Under the pieces are notes generated by a model. It was given only the letters and a program-made list of their open reading frames with translations, was not told the origin of the DNA and did not search any database. From NCBI GenBank assembly GCA_001600875.1, contig BCLD01000005.1:1145327-1209326 (forward strand): a DNA stretch of 64,000 nt, written 5' to 3'. Positions 43,699 through 55,559 of this stretch are shown here, piece after piece (the stretch's first letter is position 1; each line of letters starts with the position of its first letter). A program made the translations under genes and the position numbers. This stretch comes from Solicoccozyma terricola. Taxonomy: Eukaryota; Basidiomycota; Tremellomycetes; Filobasidiales; Piskurozymaceae.

Positions 43699-45527
43699 AT
43701 GGTTGCCTCACTCGCCCTGCTCGCTCTCCTTCCCCTCTTTGCTGCGGCACACCCCCTTCGTCGTGCAACTGGTGTCCAGATTATGCACAATGGCAATTCT
43801 AATCAGGTGAGTGATCGTCCAGTGACCACCGCACGAGGTGTTCTGAACTCGCTCTCCCTCCCAGTGCCTAACCGTCACCGACAGCAACGTCCACGATGGC
43901 TCTGCGGTCACTTCTGCACCATGCGGTAGCGGTGGCGCGCAAGGTTGGGATATTAGCTCAGGCGATCAGTTGTCTCTCACCCTCACTGGGACCAACTTTT
44001 GTTTGGATGCTGGAACGAGTGAGTAATGATCCGTGGCAATAGCAGGAGGTTTGGCGGCTGAACGTCCGGTTTCAGATCCACACAATAACGTATTGATGAA
44101 AGTCTGGACTTGTTTCCCTGGGATAACTGCCCAGCACTGGTACTATAGTAAGCTGCCACGTCGAGATGTATGGCAAACTCGACTGAACGCCCACCTTTTT
44201 GCACAGCCGACGATCAAAGGATCGCGATAACCGGTGGCAACCAGTGTCTGGATCTCGGTCCCATTGGTCCACAGACCTACCAGTGTACTCCGTTCAATAC
44301 CAACCAGGTCAGTGAGGTGTGGCAGGGCGTTCTCCGGCCCAGAATTGAACAAGTCTCTCTCCCCAGATTTGGACAACAGGCGGCGGCGGCGGTGGCGGTG
44401 GCGGTGGCACAACCACTACTAGCAGCACACCCCCTCCACCCACCACCACATCCACTCCACCACCAGCTTCAAACTTTCACAACGTCTACAACTGCAATAA
44501 TCAAGGACAAGTCGCGATGACATTTGATGATGGCCCGTACCTCTATGAGCAACAAGTCGGCAATCAGATGAATGGGGGCAAGGCCACTTTCTTCTTGAAC
44601 GGCAACAACTATGCTTGCATTTACGATCATGCTGATGATATGTGAGTGGCATTAATTGTTAATGTCGCGGGCTATCGAGTTGACGTCCAACTTGTTCCCC
44701 AGAATCGCTCTTCACAATGCTGGTCATACTCTTGGAGTAAGAATCGGAAATGCCACGTTGATCGGGAACGTCGCTGATTCCAAACCTTGCATCCCTCCAG
44801 TCTCATACCTGGAGTCATCCCGATTTGACAACGCTGAATGAGGCTCAGATCAACAGCGAGCTATCACAGTGGGTCAGGATATGGATATCGTCATATTTTT
44901 GACATTTATCTGAATCTGTTCTTTTCTCACCAGAGTCGAGGATGCCTTTATCAAGATCCTCGGACTTAGACCAAAGTGTAAGTGCCGTGGTCAACCACCG
45001 ACGAACTGACGAAAGATCACGCGATGTACTAATATTTCGGCCGTTGGCACACAAAAGACTTCCGATGCCCATACGGTAGCACAAACTCGTTGGTCGAGAG
45101 CGTCCTAGCGCAGCGAGGCTATACCAGGAGCATCTTTTGGAGCGACGACACTGGGGACTCGACCGGCGCATCCGTGCAGCAGTCGGAAAATGTTTATAGC
45201 AATGTTGCGGCAAGCTTCCCTGCTCCGCATCTCGTCCTCAATCACTCCCCCTTGTTTAATAGTGAGTGGGGGGGTGGGGGGTGTCTGATGGTAGGCATTG
45301 TCTGACTCACCGTGCATTACAGCTGTCAATTCTGTCCAGCCGTTCGGGGTGAACGCATTGCAGAACGCTGGCTACCAGCTTGTGGCCGTGGACACATGTT
45401 TGGGTAGTGATGGGGAATGGCCATACTAGTAAGCCGAGCTCTGTAATCCGCTGAGATACTCGACTGACATGTATCTCACAGCTATATCGGTCCTCCCGGA
45501 ACACGAGACTCCACTTGGCACTGTTGA
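43699..45527 (+). CDS. Secreted chitin deacetylase with N-terminal ricin-B-type (beta-trefoil) lectin domain
   Basis: Cell-wall or extracellular polysaccharide deacetylase removing N-acetyl groups from chitin-like polymers. A signal peptide is clear: MVASLALLALLPLFAAAHP. A beta-trefoil carbohydrate-binding domain follows (CLTVTDSNVHDGSAVTSAPC, FCLDAGT, CLDLGPIGPQ), then a Gly/Thr/Pro linker (about 44370-44470). The NodB domain has MTFDDGP (motif 1), SHTWSHPD (zinc histidines, motif 2), YFRCPYG (motif 3) and HLVLNHSP (motif 5). The C-terminus ends GPPGTRDSTWHC. Ten or so small exons. Motif 5 has N-H-S where many enzymes have L-H-D/E, so activity is likely but not certain. Confidence 0.85.
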
Positions 45528-46045
45528 GCGCAGATGACGGTAGGATGTCAACATCGGCACGGGGAGTGCGGTGATGTCATGGACTAGGCGGTGTGGTCTA
45601 CGGCGAGGGAGACGGGGAAGCAATTCAATAATGACGCGCAATCTTGGCTGGTGGGATTCGGATTTACGTTTCATGGGAATTTGGACATTTTACTCGGAAT
45701 CATAATGGAGAATGGACGTTTGCTTAACATCATAATGTAGGAGCATGGAACGACGATATGATTGATCTGCGCGCTGGCCTTTGTACGTATGACTAATTTC
45801 AAGACGATTTGCTGGTAATCGGATCTCGCCTTATCATTGCTCCGGGTAATCGTTCAATGCATGTTCATGCCTCCACTCTGTCCGGACCGGCTTGTGGGAG
45901 GGACGATAATAGGCAGAGATGAACTCGTGAAGATACTGCGTCTACTGCTGACGCATGACAACCATGTCTGAAATCACTTGCAGAGTTACCTTGAACGACG
46001 GCGTTGAAGTGAGTGATCTCGGCAAATGGCCACGCGCAGACGATC
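45528..46045. other. Intergenic region, chitin deacetylase / aldo-keto reductase
   Basis: Nothing recognisable. No coding stretch with a family motif. Confidence 0.4.
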
Positions 46046-47000
46046 ATGATCCCGACGATACAGATTCCTCGATACATCTTCGGAACTGGAGGGATTTTCC
46101 AACCCGCGTCAATTCACCATGCAATCGGTAAAGGTTATCGAGCGTTGGACACAGCGCAGATGTACAAGAACGAGAAAGAGGTCGGAGAAGCTGTGCGCTC
46201 ATATTCTGGGAGTCTTGACAGAAAGGATTTATTCATCATCAGCAAAGTCTTGAATGCCGAGGGGGATACACTAGAAACCATCCGGGAGAGTGTCAAGAAG
46301 ATCGGCCTGGGGTATGTCGATCTTTTCTTGATCCATAATCCGTTAGCTGGACCGGATGGCAGGAAGAAGCAGTGGATGGCTTTAGAGGCAGCAAAGAAAG
46401 AAGGTTTGACACGGGCGATTGGTGTTAGTAATTTGTGAGTCCGTGACGGCAATCTCGGTGACCCAAGCGCGCTGATCGCGATGCGTATAGCTCTCTGAGA
46501 CATCTCCAGGAGATGAAGGCGTATGCGAGCGAGATGCCAGCTGTCAATCAGCTTGAACTTCACCCTTGGAATCAAGTGAGTGAAATTTTGGGGTCTTCCA
46601 TCACCACGACTGACTCGTTATCATAGGAACCAGAGCTGGAGGCATACTGCAGGCACGAGAGAATACAATTACAAGCTTACGCACCTGTAGCCAGAGGCCA
46701 GAAAGCGAATGATCCAGTGCTACAAGTGATCTCCAAAGAGGTTGGTAAGGATTGGAACAAGGTTTTGCTGAGGTGGAGCTGGCAACGCGGGTGAGTTCGA
46801 AGCGTCAACGCAGATCATGCAGGGGTCTGATCGGCGAGGGTCAACACAGATTTCTGGTCACATGCAAATCTGATACACCCGCGCGGATCTCCGACAACGT
46901 GCAGATTTTTGACTTTACCCTGACAGAGAGCCAGGTTACACGGCTGAATGAGTTGAACTGTGGATTTAGAGTGACTCCGAATTCAATGAATACGGGGTGA
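46046..47000 (+). CDS. Aldo-keto reductase
   Basis: NADPH-dependent carbonyl reductase of the AKR (beta/alpha)8 fold, probably cytosolic. GKGYRALDTAQMYKNEKEVG holds the catalytic Asp and Tyr, DLFIISKVL the catalytic Lys strand, GYVDLFLIHNP the His motif, and AVNQLELHPW the central barrel strands. KDWNKVLLRWSWQRG continues across an intron (46793-46848) to FLVTCKSDTPARISDNVQIF, the cofactor-binding K-S-x-x-x-x-R-I element. The protein stops at 46998 soon after LTESQVTRLNEL, so the C-terminal loop is short. ATG 46046 gives MIPTIQIPRYIFGTGG; an upstream in-frame extension has no ATG. Four exons. Confidence 0.85.
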
Positions 47001-47441
47001 CGGCGGTTCCTCGTCCGGGGAGTTTGGTGCTAGAGAGCGGTTGTTGTTATCATTAGGAAATGAGTCCCCCTGACAATGCTGCGATCGACTCTGATAGCTG
47101 TCTTTCCGGAGCACCTCGTATGGGCCTTTTGGCCTCCGGTGTGGCGGACTCCAACCTTCACGTGTCGCGACACGTAAAAATAGAAATGTCAGATCTACCC
47201 CGCAGTCTCGGACCTGAAAGATCCGCCCGAAAGCGCCTCCAGATCCCCGCTCGGACGATCGGATGAGTCTCTCCCCGGACGAAAAGTTGCCGCATGATGC
47301 GGGCTATAGCTGCGGGGACCCCTTGGAGATGAGTGGTTGGAACTTGTACAAAAAGATACAAGATTGCATTGGGTATGGAATATTGGCCCAGACCACATCA
47401 GCACCCCGCCTCTCAGTTACACAGGCATCGCCAGCACAGTC
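47001..47441. other. Intergenic region upstream of the first MFS transporter
   Basis: No gene seen. An open stretch in frame with the transporter runs back to 47337 but has no ATG there. Confidence 0.4.
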
Positions 47442-49680
47442 ATGAACGACCATATCAAGGAGGAAGTCAAGCACATCGAGGGCGACACAAAGTTGCCGCA
47501 GGGCACACATGAGATTGAATTTACCGGGCGGCAGTTCGGTACCCTGCAAGGTTGGGACGCCGATGGCCACCAAGTATTGAACCCACAGCCATCCGATGTG
47601 AGCATCGCCCTGGAGATCGACGCTTTGATCGACTGACTGATTGACACCCCGCAGTCTCCAAATGATCCACTCAATTGTGAGCAACATGTACAGACCTGGG
47701 TGGGGTCACAGTCTGATGACCTTTACCCATGTCCATAGGGAGTTACTGGTTCAAGCAATACGTTACCGTCCTCGTCTGTTTCGCTGTCCTGTGCTCCAAT
47801 ATGACAGGTGCAGGTCCAACCACTGCTATCATTCAGCAGGTGCGTCGCGGCCTTTTTTTGTGTCACGGGCGAAACGAGTAACTCCTAACGACCGAACGTG
47901 CCACTCCGCAGACAATCACTTGGGAGGGCTTACCGATCACCAGCGCAAAGGTCGGCAAAGTAGCATACCTGTTCTCCAGCACATCCCTCACCAACGGTCT
48001 TGGTCTCTTCTTCTGGGTACCTGCTGCAACCAAGTGGGGACGTAGACCTGTTTACAGTGGGTGTCCATGGGTTTCCGCCAAGGGACGTTGTCGGCTGATC
48101 GCGAAAATCCACGTCCTGCAGTCACCTGCCTCACCTTCTACTTTGCAACTGTCCTCTGGTGTGGATTCGCACAGTCTTACGGGTCTGAACTGGCGGCACG
48201 GATCTTACTCGGCTTTGCGTCAGGAGCTGGAGGTGGGTAGCAGGGGCAACGGTCTCGTTGTGATCGTGAAATCAGACTGACGGACTGCCCTTTACAGAAT
48301 GCCTCGGTGCCTTGACTGTCACGGACATATTCTTTGCGCATGAACGTGGAGCGTACATGGCATACTACAACGTCTTCCTCAGTTGCGGCGCTGCGTTCGG
48401 ATTGATCACGGATGGAGTGATCACCCAGCATCTGCCGTGAGTGGTGTCTGTTCATTCGATGATCGTCTGTACGTACTGATTGACCGACAACCTTCAGGAG
48501 TTGGAGATACATCTACTACATCGACGCCGCTTTGGTCGGAGCCCTCCTTCTCCTTGTCGTCTTTACATTCCCCGAAACCTCCTTTGACCGATCAAGCCTT
48601 ATCATGAACGGACACGTCGGAAACACTCTCTCTGGATCAACGGAACACCTTGCCGATATCCCCGTCAAGACGTACCGCCAAAAGATGGCTTTTTGCGACG
48701 GCACCTTCACCAAAGAGTCCTACTGGCGCTTGGTCACACGACCGTTGGGTCTAATCTTCCTCCCGGCTGTGATTTATTCTACGCTCGTCTTTGGTGCCAC
48801 CATTGGCTTCCTCGTAGCCATCACGCAAACTACGGCGGGCGCGTTTGGTACCGTTTTCGGCTTTGACACGCAGCAGGTGGGCTTCCTTTACTTTGGTGGC
48901 ATCGTGGGTTCCCTCCTCGGTATTCCATGTGGTGGACAACTTGGCGATTGGTTGTCCGATCGAGTTGCCAGAAGGAACAATGGTGTCAGGGAGCCAGAGC
49001 ACCGACTGCCGGCAATGATCATCCCGTTGATTAGTGCACCTCTCGCCTTGATTCTCTACGGAGGTGAGTAGGGTTTAATGTCGATGACGACGTCGAGGTT
49101 GCTGATCATCGCGGAAACTCGCAGTCTGCATCGCAAAGCACACCCATTGGTTCGTCGGCTGCCTCGGCCTTGCCCTGGTCAACTTTTCAATCTGCGCTGC
49201 CACCAACATCACCCTGGTGTACTCGATTGATGCGTACAAGGTGGGTTCTGTCGCTGTACATACAAGGTCGTTCGCCACTTACTCGTCCTACTTCAGCCCG
49301 TTGCCGACGAGGTCATCACCACGACATTGGGATTCAAGGCAATTATCGGATACGTGGTCAGCTTCTACACCACCGCTTGGGTGAGTACTCTTGTGTCCCC
49401 GGAAACCATGTGGCTCGCCCTGACGTCGCTGCAAAACAGGTCGCCGACCAGGGATACCTCGCCGCTTTCGGCCAAATGGCCGCCATCTCATTCGGTGTCA
49501 TCGTTTTCTGGATTCCAATGTATTACTTTGGCAAGAAACTTCGTTATACCTCGGCAGAGTGGCGGGTTCTCAAGTGGGCTACCACCTGGAGTGACGAGTG
49601 AGTGGTCCGTGAAATCAGACTGTCGATGTCATTCTGACCCGTGATATTCGATCAGCCGAGACGATATCAAAATGGACTAG
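47442..49680 (+). CDS. MFS transporter (DHA1-type, fungal)
   Basis: Plasma-membrane proton-linked importer or exporter of a small molecule; substrate unknown. The N-terminus MNDHIKEEVKHIEGDTK is cytosolic and acidic. The element SPNDPLNWSYWFKQ just before helix 1 is typical of fungal DHA1 transporters. Helices follow in YVTVLVCFAVLCSNMTGAG, LTNGLGLFFWVPAATKWGRR (loop with the G-R-R motif A), CLTFYFATVLWCGFAQ and GFASGA|ECLGALTVTDIFF. LTPETSF-like VVFTFPETSFDR ends the first half. The second half has GTVFGFDTQQVGFLYF, GGQLGDWLSDRVARR (motif A repeat) and ALVNFSICAATNITLVYSID. Twelve helices fit about 500 residues. Eight or more introns; the last coding exon is only about 25 nt (DDIKMD-stop). 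Confidence 0.85.
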
Positions 49681-50021
49681 GTCGTGGACGGGTACCTGGG
49701 GCTGTAGTTGGTGCATATTTTGTGATCATGTATGGGTGACTAGGAATAAATACAATAGGTTGTCGGTCCGCGGAAAACATTCCTCATCAAAAGCAGTTGC
49801 GAGCATGTCGTTTCTACCTTTGCGCTGCAGTAGCCTCCGTAGGAACATGCCGCGTTGCCTCACCCCAAAGAATGATACAGGCGTTGACCCATTTACCGTC
49901 CGAGGCGGAGAACGGGTGGGATAGATCCGGACTGACTCGGGGGACCGAAACAGCCGCCTGCCTTTATCAGCACAGTACAGACATTGGCCGACCGACGCAC
50001 AAGCCACACAACCTTACTATC

Positions 50022-50647
50022 ATGGCATTCACGAAAGAGGACTTTATCAACTACATACGCCACTTCAACCGCAAGGAATATGACCTGCAGCACGGGTTTT
50101 ACGGGCCCAACGTGAGCTTGAAGCTGCCTGCCATTCCTGCATTGGAAGGGTCTGCGGCTATTTCCAACCATTACGACTTTATTCATCATCTGGCCGATGA
50201 GACGCTCGATGTCTTGTCCGTCATGTTTGACCACTACGAGAAGCCAACAAAGATCTTGTGAGTGCAGATGGGAACGAGAAGGTCGCGCAGTGCTAACTGA
50301 ACATCCCCAGCTACGAGAACAACAGCTGGTTCCGCTTCAAGATAGACCACGATGCTCAAGACCCTGCACCGGGAAAGAAGGGTGATCTTGTAAAGGTGCG
50401 TGCCGTAGATCGCAACCCGAATCTTATTGCTCAGTAATACTTTGTCCACAGATCGTAGGCAAGTCTGCATATCTCGTTGGCGCTGACCAACACGCCCACG
50501 CTGACATCTACCCGCACAGTATGGATCACCTACGATCTCAACCCCGATGGAACATTCGGCAAGATTGTTTGCAACAGTCTCAGCGCGGATAACTTGGGTC
50601 CAATCTCGCTTCCAGAGCCAGAACCGGGAGTCATTCGCCCGATGTAG
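50022..50647 (+). CDS. SnoaL-like small protein
   Basis: NTF2-like fold protein; relatives are polyketide cyclases, dehydratases or isomerases, but many are uncharacterised. Exon 1 reads MAFTKEDFINYIRHFNRKEY, DLQHGFYGPNVSLKLP and DETLDVLSVMFDHYEKPTKI; exon 2 NNSWFRFKIDHDAQ and GKKGDLVK; the end is VWITYDLNPDGTFGKIV to a stop at 50645. The canonical donor after GDLVK (AAG|GTGCGT) is phase 0, whereas the final exon, if it begins after CACAG at 50519, needs a phase-1 partner. Using the weaker donor GTGC|GTGCCG four bases on restores the frame and gives GDLVKVLWITYDL. So either that site is used or the gene has a one-base defect. Confidence 0.6.
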
Positions 50648-50923
50648 TTGTTGATTGTTGTATGTTCTACGTATGTTGCCAGTGCGGTCTTGGGGGCTCC
50701 TTCCGGCAGACCCCGCCCGCGGGGAATCATCAGCACGGACCAACAGATCCGCCCGCTCCCATTCCCCCGCTTCTGTGTAGATGTGTAGATTCTATGACGT
50801 TCACGCTAGATCAGCTAGCTGCACTTGGGAATTTAACGGCGGGACGCGTTTCCCGCTGTACTCAGGTGGAGCGATTCATGAACTGGAACCTGCGAGGGCC
50901 TGACTGCCGGGGTTGAATGAGCA

Positions 50924-50929
50924 TATATA
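50924..50929 (+). promoter_or_regulatory. TATA box upstream of the sugar transporter
   Basis: TATATA 76 bp before the ATG at 51005, in an otherwise GC-rich flank. Confidence 0.5.
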
Positions 50930-51004
50930 GACGCCAAGGTTGAGAATGTGGGGGACCTCGTCTCCACAGTCCTCCACAACAACAAAAAAATCCACCTCTT
51001 CACC

Positions 51005-53688
51005 ATGTCATTCTCAACCACCGAGCAGTCCAAGATCCACTCAGAAGATCACAAAACTGCAGCGCAACACATCTTCATCGATTCGGCGCCGAGCAGGGAT
51101 GTCAATAAACCGAGAGAAAATCAGGGATCTGGGTTAATTGCGCTTGCGAGGAGTCCGAGGATGTGAGTGTGATGTGGTTGTTTGATAAAGTCGAAGGTCT
51201 GATGAAATTGGAGACTAGTCTCGGTATCTCTCTCATGGCCACTTTGGGAGGTTTCGTGAGTTACCATTCTATACCCGTCCAGCTCTTGCGTGACACTGAT
51301 ACGAAATCCACGGTCTATCCAGCTCTTCGGATATGATCAAGGAGTAGTAGGAAATGTACTTGTCCTCGAAAGTTTCGGTGCGAAATTCCCAGAGATTTAT
51401 ATGAACTCGAGCTTGAAGGTCGGTGACGTCGGCCCTATCCGGCACCCCATGACCACCACTGATAGACATCGCGGTTGACAGGGATGGTTCGTCAGTACTC
51501 TCTTGCTCGGAGCTTGGTTAGGCAGTGAGTACAAAGTCCTGCATCATCTCCCCGATTGCCAGCTCTCTGAGGATTACATACACCACCAGGCTTGATCAAC
51601 GGTCCATTCTGTGATAAATTCGGTAGACGTCGGTGTATCATGTTTCACGTTGTCCTATTCCTTCTGGGAAGTGGTCTTCAAACCGGAGCGACCAACGAAG
51701 GTGAACTATTCGGTGGCAGGGCGGTGGCGGGGTTGGCTATTGGCGCTTTGACCCATGTGGTGCCGATGTATATTGCTGAGGTGAGTTGGTAAAGGCACGA
51801 GAAGGTGAACCCGAATTTCACACAGAGACCGACCCTTGTAGCTTGCGCCGAGCAATCTAAGAGGTGGATTGGTAGCATGTCAGCAACTGAGTATCACCCT
51901 GGGAGTAAGTTGTGGGCTCTACTGTCATGTAACATAACATGCTGACGAAAGACGTTTGTTCAGCTGTGAGGAAGCTTCTCACACGATTACTCACCGCGGA
52001 ATATTTCGTTTACTTGTACCTCAATTTCCAGATTGGATCGCCTATGGAACTAGTCACATTGGTGGGACCCGGTGTGCTCCAGAGATCCCTTACACTGGTC
52101 CTCTCCTCAATGGCAAGTCAAAGATTTCTTCCCTTTGCCAGAGTTTGTCCCGCTCATCTTTGCCACCGTCACAGGAAAACCAACCTTTGATGCCTACACC
52201 GACGTACCCGCCGGCGGATGCACAGGCCAGACCCAAGCAGCGTGGCGTATCCCTGTCGGTATCCAGCTCTTCCCTGCCATCATCCTTGGAATCGGAATGT
52301 TCTGGATGCCCTTTTCGCCGAGGTGGTTGACTGAAGTTGGACGGGATGAGGAAGCCCTCCAGACACTTTCTCGTCTTCGAAAACTACCCGTCGACTCCGA
52401 GGAGGTCAGGTACGAATTCTTGGAGATCAAGGCCGAGATCATGATCGTGCGAGAGATCAGAGATTCTCACTCGGCAGGGAAGGGCATGATCGGTCGACTC
52501 GTGCAGCCTTACATCGAACTTGTGTCGACGAGGGCGAATTTCCATCGATTGGCTGTCGGATGTCTGGTCATGTTCTATCAGCAGTTCATAGGTTGCAATG
52601 TACGTGCAATGAGGTACATTAGCCGAACGGAAATATTGATTATCGCTGTTGATTCCTAGGCCATCATCTACTACGCCCCTACCAGTGAGTTGTGCTGGAT
52701 AATCTGGCTCATTGAGGAGCCGACTGACATGAAACGCATTCTAGTCTTTGCTCAGCTAGGACTCGATCCCAACACTACGTCCTTGCTGGCTACGGGGATA
52801 TACGGTATCGTTAACAGTGAAGATGTTTCGCAGCTTTCTTCCCCCCTTGGCACAGGCTGATCCTCCACAACTCCAGCTGTATTTACCCTGCCCGCCGTCT
52901 TTTTCATCGACAGCGTCGGTCGTCGCCCGCTATTGATGGCTGGAGCAGTGGGCTGCTTTACGTCTCTCATCGTGGTTGGATCTCTGATTGCTGCATACGG
53001 GAACGACTGGCCCGCTCATGCCACGGCCGGCAGGGTCGCCATTGGTGAGAAAGTGAATCGAGAGAGCATGGGAAGGGTGCTAATGCCCATGCGAAACAGC
53101 CTTTGTCTACATCTACGACGTCAACTTTTCTTATTCGTGGGCTCCAATCGGATGGATTCTGCCATCCGAAGTTTTCAGCCTTGCAACTCGGTCGACTGGA
53201 GTTTCCATCACGACTTCGACGACGTGGATGTCCAACTTGTCAGTATGCCTCCATCCCGGCTGTCAAGCATACTAACCGCCGCCCCGGACCATAGTATTAT
53301 TGGAGTCGTCTCCCCTATCATGCTGGAAAATCTTGCTCACGGCGGCACGTACTTTTTCTTCGCTGGATTTGCGGTGTTGGGATTCCTCACGACCTGTGAG
53401 CAGCTTCGCCCAAGTCCTTGCCATAAGCTAACCATTCACCTTTTTTTTTTTTTCGTTTTGCAAATGTAGATTTCTTCATCCCTGAAACTAGGATGAAGGT
53501 GAGGACATCCCCTGTCACTAACAAGATCATCGAACTGACATTGAGACCTACCTTAGACCCTTGAGGAAATGAATGTCGTTTTCAAGGACATCTCGACCAC
53601 CTCAGAGGTGGCAGTCACGGACCGTATCCGCCAGGAGTTGGGTCTGGCGCCCAGAACCGAGCGTTCGACTATAACGGGGACCGCGTGA
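51005..53688 (+). CDS. MFS sugar transporter
   Basis: Twelve-helix sugar-porter family protein for hexose, pentose, quinate or a related polyol; plasma membrane. The N-terminus MSFSTTEQSKIHSED is hydrophilic. LFGYDQGVVGNVLV is the family's helix 1, GLINGPFCDKFGRRRC the helix 2-3 loop, and AVAGLAIGALTHVVPMYIAEL the P-x-Y-x-x-E-x motif. GMFWMPFSPRWL stands where PESPRWL is usual, AVGCLVMFYQQFIGCN|AIIYYAPT is the helix 7 sugar-binding segment, VFFIDSVGRRPLL the repeated motif, and FIPETRMK|TLEEMN the terminal PETKG-like element. More than ten introns; one seems to use a GC donor (ATG|GCAAGT at 52113). Stop at 53686. Confidence 0.87.
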
Positions 53689-54152
53689 TGACGAGTGCCA
53701 TTAGTTAGCCATGTATTCGGAAAACCAAAGCAAGGATGATCGTGTGGCAATATGATGTACTTTGGTAGGTGTACCTACGTAGCATCGAGAAGAGAATAGT
53801 TCCAAGCAGCACAAAGATATGCACTCTGTCGCTAAAGAAAGAATGTCCCCAGATAATACGGCCTGACCAAAGACGATGATCAAGACTGTTGCTTTGGAAC
53901 CCTGAACATGGTGATGAGAGCTTCCAAGTATAACGAATTCTCCCTCTAGTAGCCGTAGCGTAAACAGATTTGGTATCACGGGACAATCAATTGGACGTTT
54001 TTGTGATCCTTTGAGCCAGACACCTAAGCAAAGACTACCACGACGGTTTCGCGGCGTCAAGTAGAACTGAACTTCGTGAAGGGGGTCCATCTCTCATACT
54101 CAGATTCATTCCTGCACGGAGCTTCGTTCGTTCTCAAATATCCCATCGTCGT
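53689..54152. other. Convergent intergenic region, sugar transporter / P-loop kinase
   Basis: No gene or RNA recognised. Lower G+C than the flanking exons. Confidence 0.4.
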
Positions 54153-55350
54153 TCATGTCGAAGCTACAACAATACTACGAGGATTGGCCCCAAACAGAGC
54201 CTCTGAAGATTCTACTGGAAACGCTGAATTTCCTTCCTCTGTAAGCTTGTCACCCGATAACACGAAAGTCGGTGGCATCACGTTGGCGACGAGAAAGTCC
54301 GCGTTGAGGCTGTAAGGACAAGAGGCCATCAGTTCTTGGTGCGTACTCGTGGTGAGTTCCCGTACTGACAGGTCAGATTGCTCCACTGCGATTTTCCACC
54401 GATGGCAGGATCAGTCTGATGAATCACACCGGAGTCACCGCTTTCAAAACCCACCTCTTCGAAGGGAAGCCTCTCGGGTGGTTTCGACGCCCTCTGAAAG
54501 ATGTCTCTGAATCAGTCTCTCCCTTGCCACCGATCTGGGATGTATGAAGCAAGGTGAGGCCTGCTGTGTATCGAGCCCCCTTTTCTCTTCCATCCTCACC
54601 TTGGTACATCCACCCAGATCTTCTCATCCAGCATTTTCCCTACGGTAGACCACGGATGAAGATTCAGGAAGCAGTACAAGCCTTCAATCACGCTGTTGTT
54701 CCCACGAGTGAGCGCGCCGTACATCGCCTTCATGGTAAGGCTCCCACTCTCACATGATCCGATGCCTTTGTCCGACACAACCATCGCCCTCCACGGGATC
54801 TTTGTGCGAGTGCGAAAACGTTGGAAAATGAATGTCCTCCGTCTTTCGGTCGTCCCGCAGATTGGCTACAAAGGCAGCGAACGCATCTGCATCAAAGGTG
54901 AAATGTGCCCCTCGTCTGGCAAAGAGATGCGAAGAGTTCTGTGTAGAGTTATCAGTCGGAAGACGATAACCGGTCCCCTGGTGCCTCACACTGACCTCCA
55001 TGGCCCTCAGCTGAGCCTGGCTGTAATGCCAACCGTCTCCGCCGATGCACAACGCAATTTCTTGGTTGGCTAGCTCATTCATGCGGTCCACCAGGGGATA
55101 CGCAGCAGAACTTTTACCAGAGCCTGGAATCCCGGAAATGCCTGGATGACAAAGCCATTCCATCAGTTGGAGTTCAAGCATCCGTAATCGATGTACGTTG
55201 CTCACCGATCAGCAACCTCCTCCCACCTGTTTGCCTGAATAGCCTTGTCAGTATTGCAAGGGGGGGGGGGGGGTCGTCAAACTAGCCCACCTACCTCGCT
55301 GCCTTCTCTAGGATCTTACTGGCCAGAAGGTCGAGTTGTGGCTCGGACAT
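54153..55350 (-). CDS. P-loop kinase, uridine kinase/YFH7-like
   Basis: Putative ATP-dependent kinase of the phosphoribulokinase/uridine kinase fold; the substrate is unknown. Exon 1 MSEPQLDLLASKILEKAAR joins via a small exon (LFRQTGGRRLLIG) to GISGIPGSGKSSAAYPLVDR, the Walker A loop. CIGGDGWHYSQAQLRAME gives the acidic strand after it, DIHFPTFSHSHKDPVEGD the family's H-x-x-K-D-P element, and IVIEGLYCFLN, PWSTVGKMLDEKIWVDVP the Walker B/adenine side. VARERLIQRHLSEGVETTRE is the lid arginine helix, as in pantothenate-kinase-like fungal proteins. The last exons (NADFLVANVMPPT) are less certain. Intron 1 has a 14-nt G run on the plus strand. Divergent from the Zn2Cys6 gene. Confidence 0.78.
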
Positions 55351-55559
55351 GCTGAGTACTGGCTGGTGGGTCGTGTGGTCAGGTGTGAGTCGCTCGGGTA
55401 CTGGTCAAGAACGCAGTTTGGTCTGGTGCAGTTGGCTCGTGGTCGGAAACGCCACCCCGCTGTCTGTTTTCAGTTTCTCCGCCCAGCGGCCTCCACTTCA
55501 CGCTCTATATAGCAGCAAAAGCAAATCTCGCGGAGTCGAGCGTCCGGATCTAAGCATTC
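55351..55559. promoter_or_regulatory. Divergent promoter, P-loop kinase / Zn2Cys6 factor
   Basis: 209 bp between start codons. A TATATA at 55506-55511 is about 50 bp upstream of the regulator's ATG. Confidence 0.5.
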
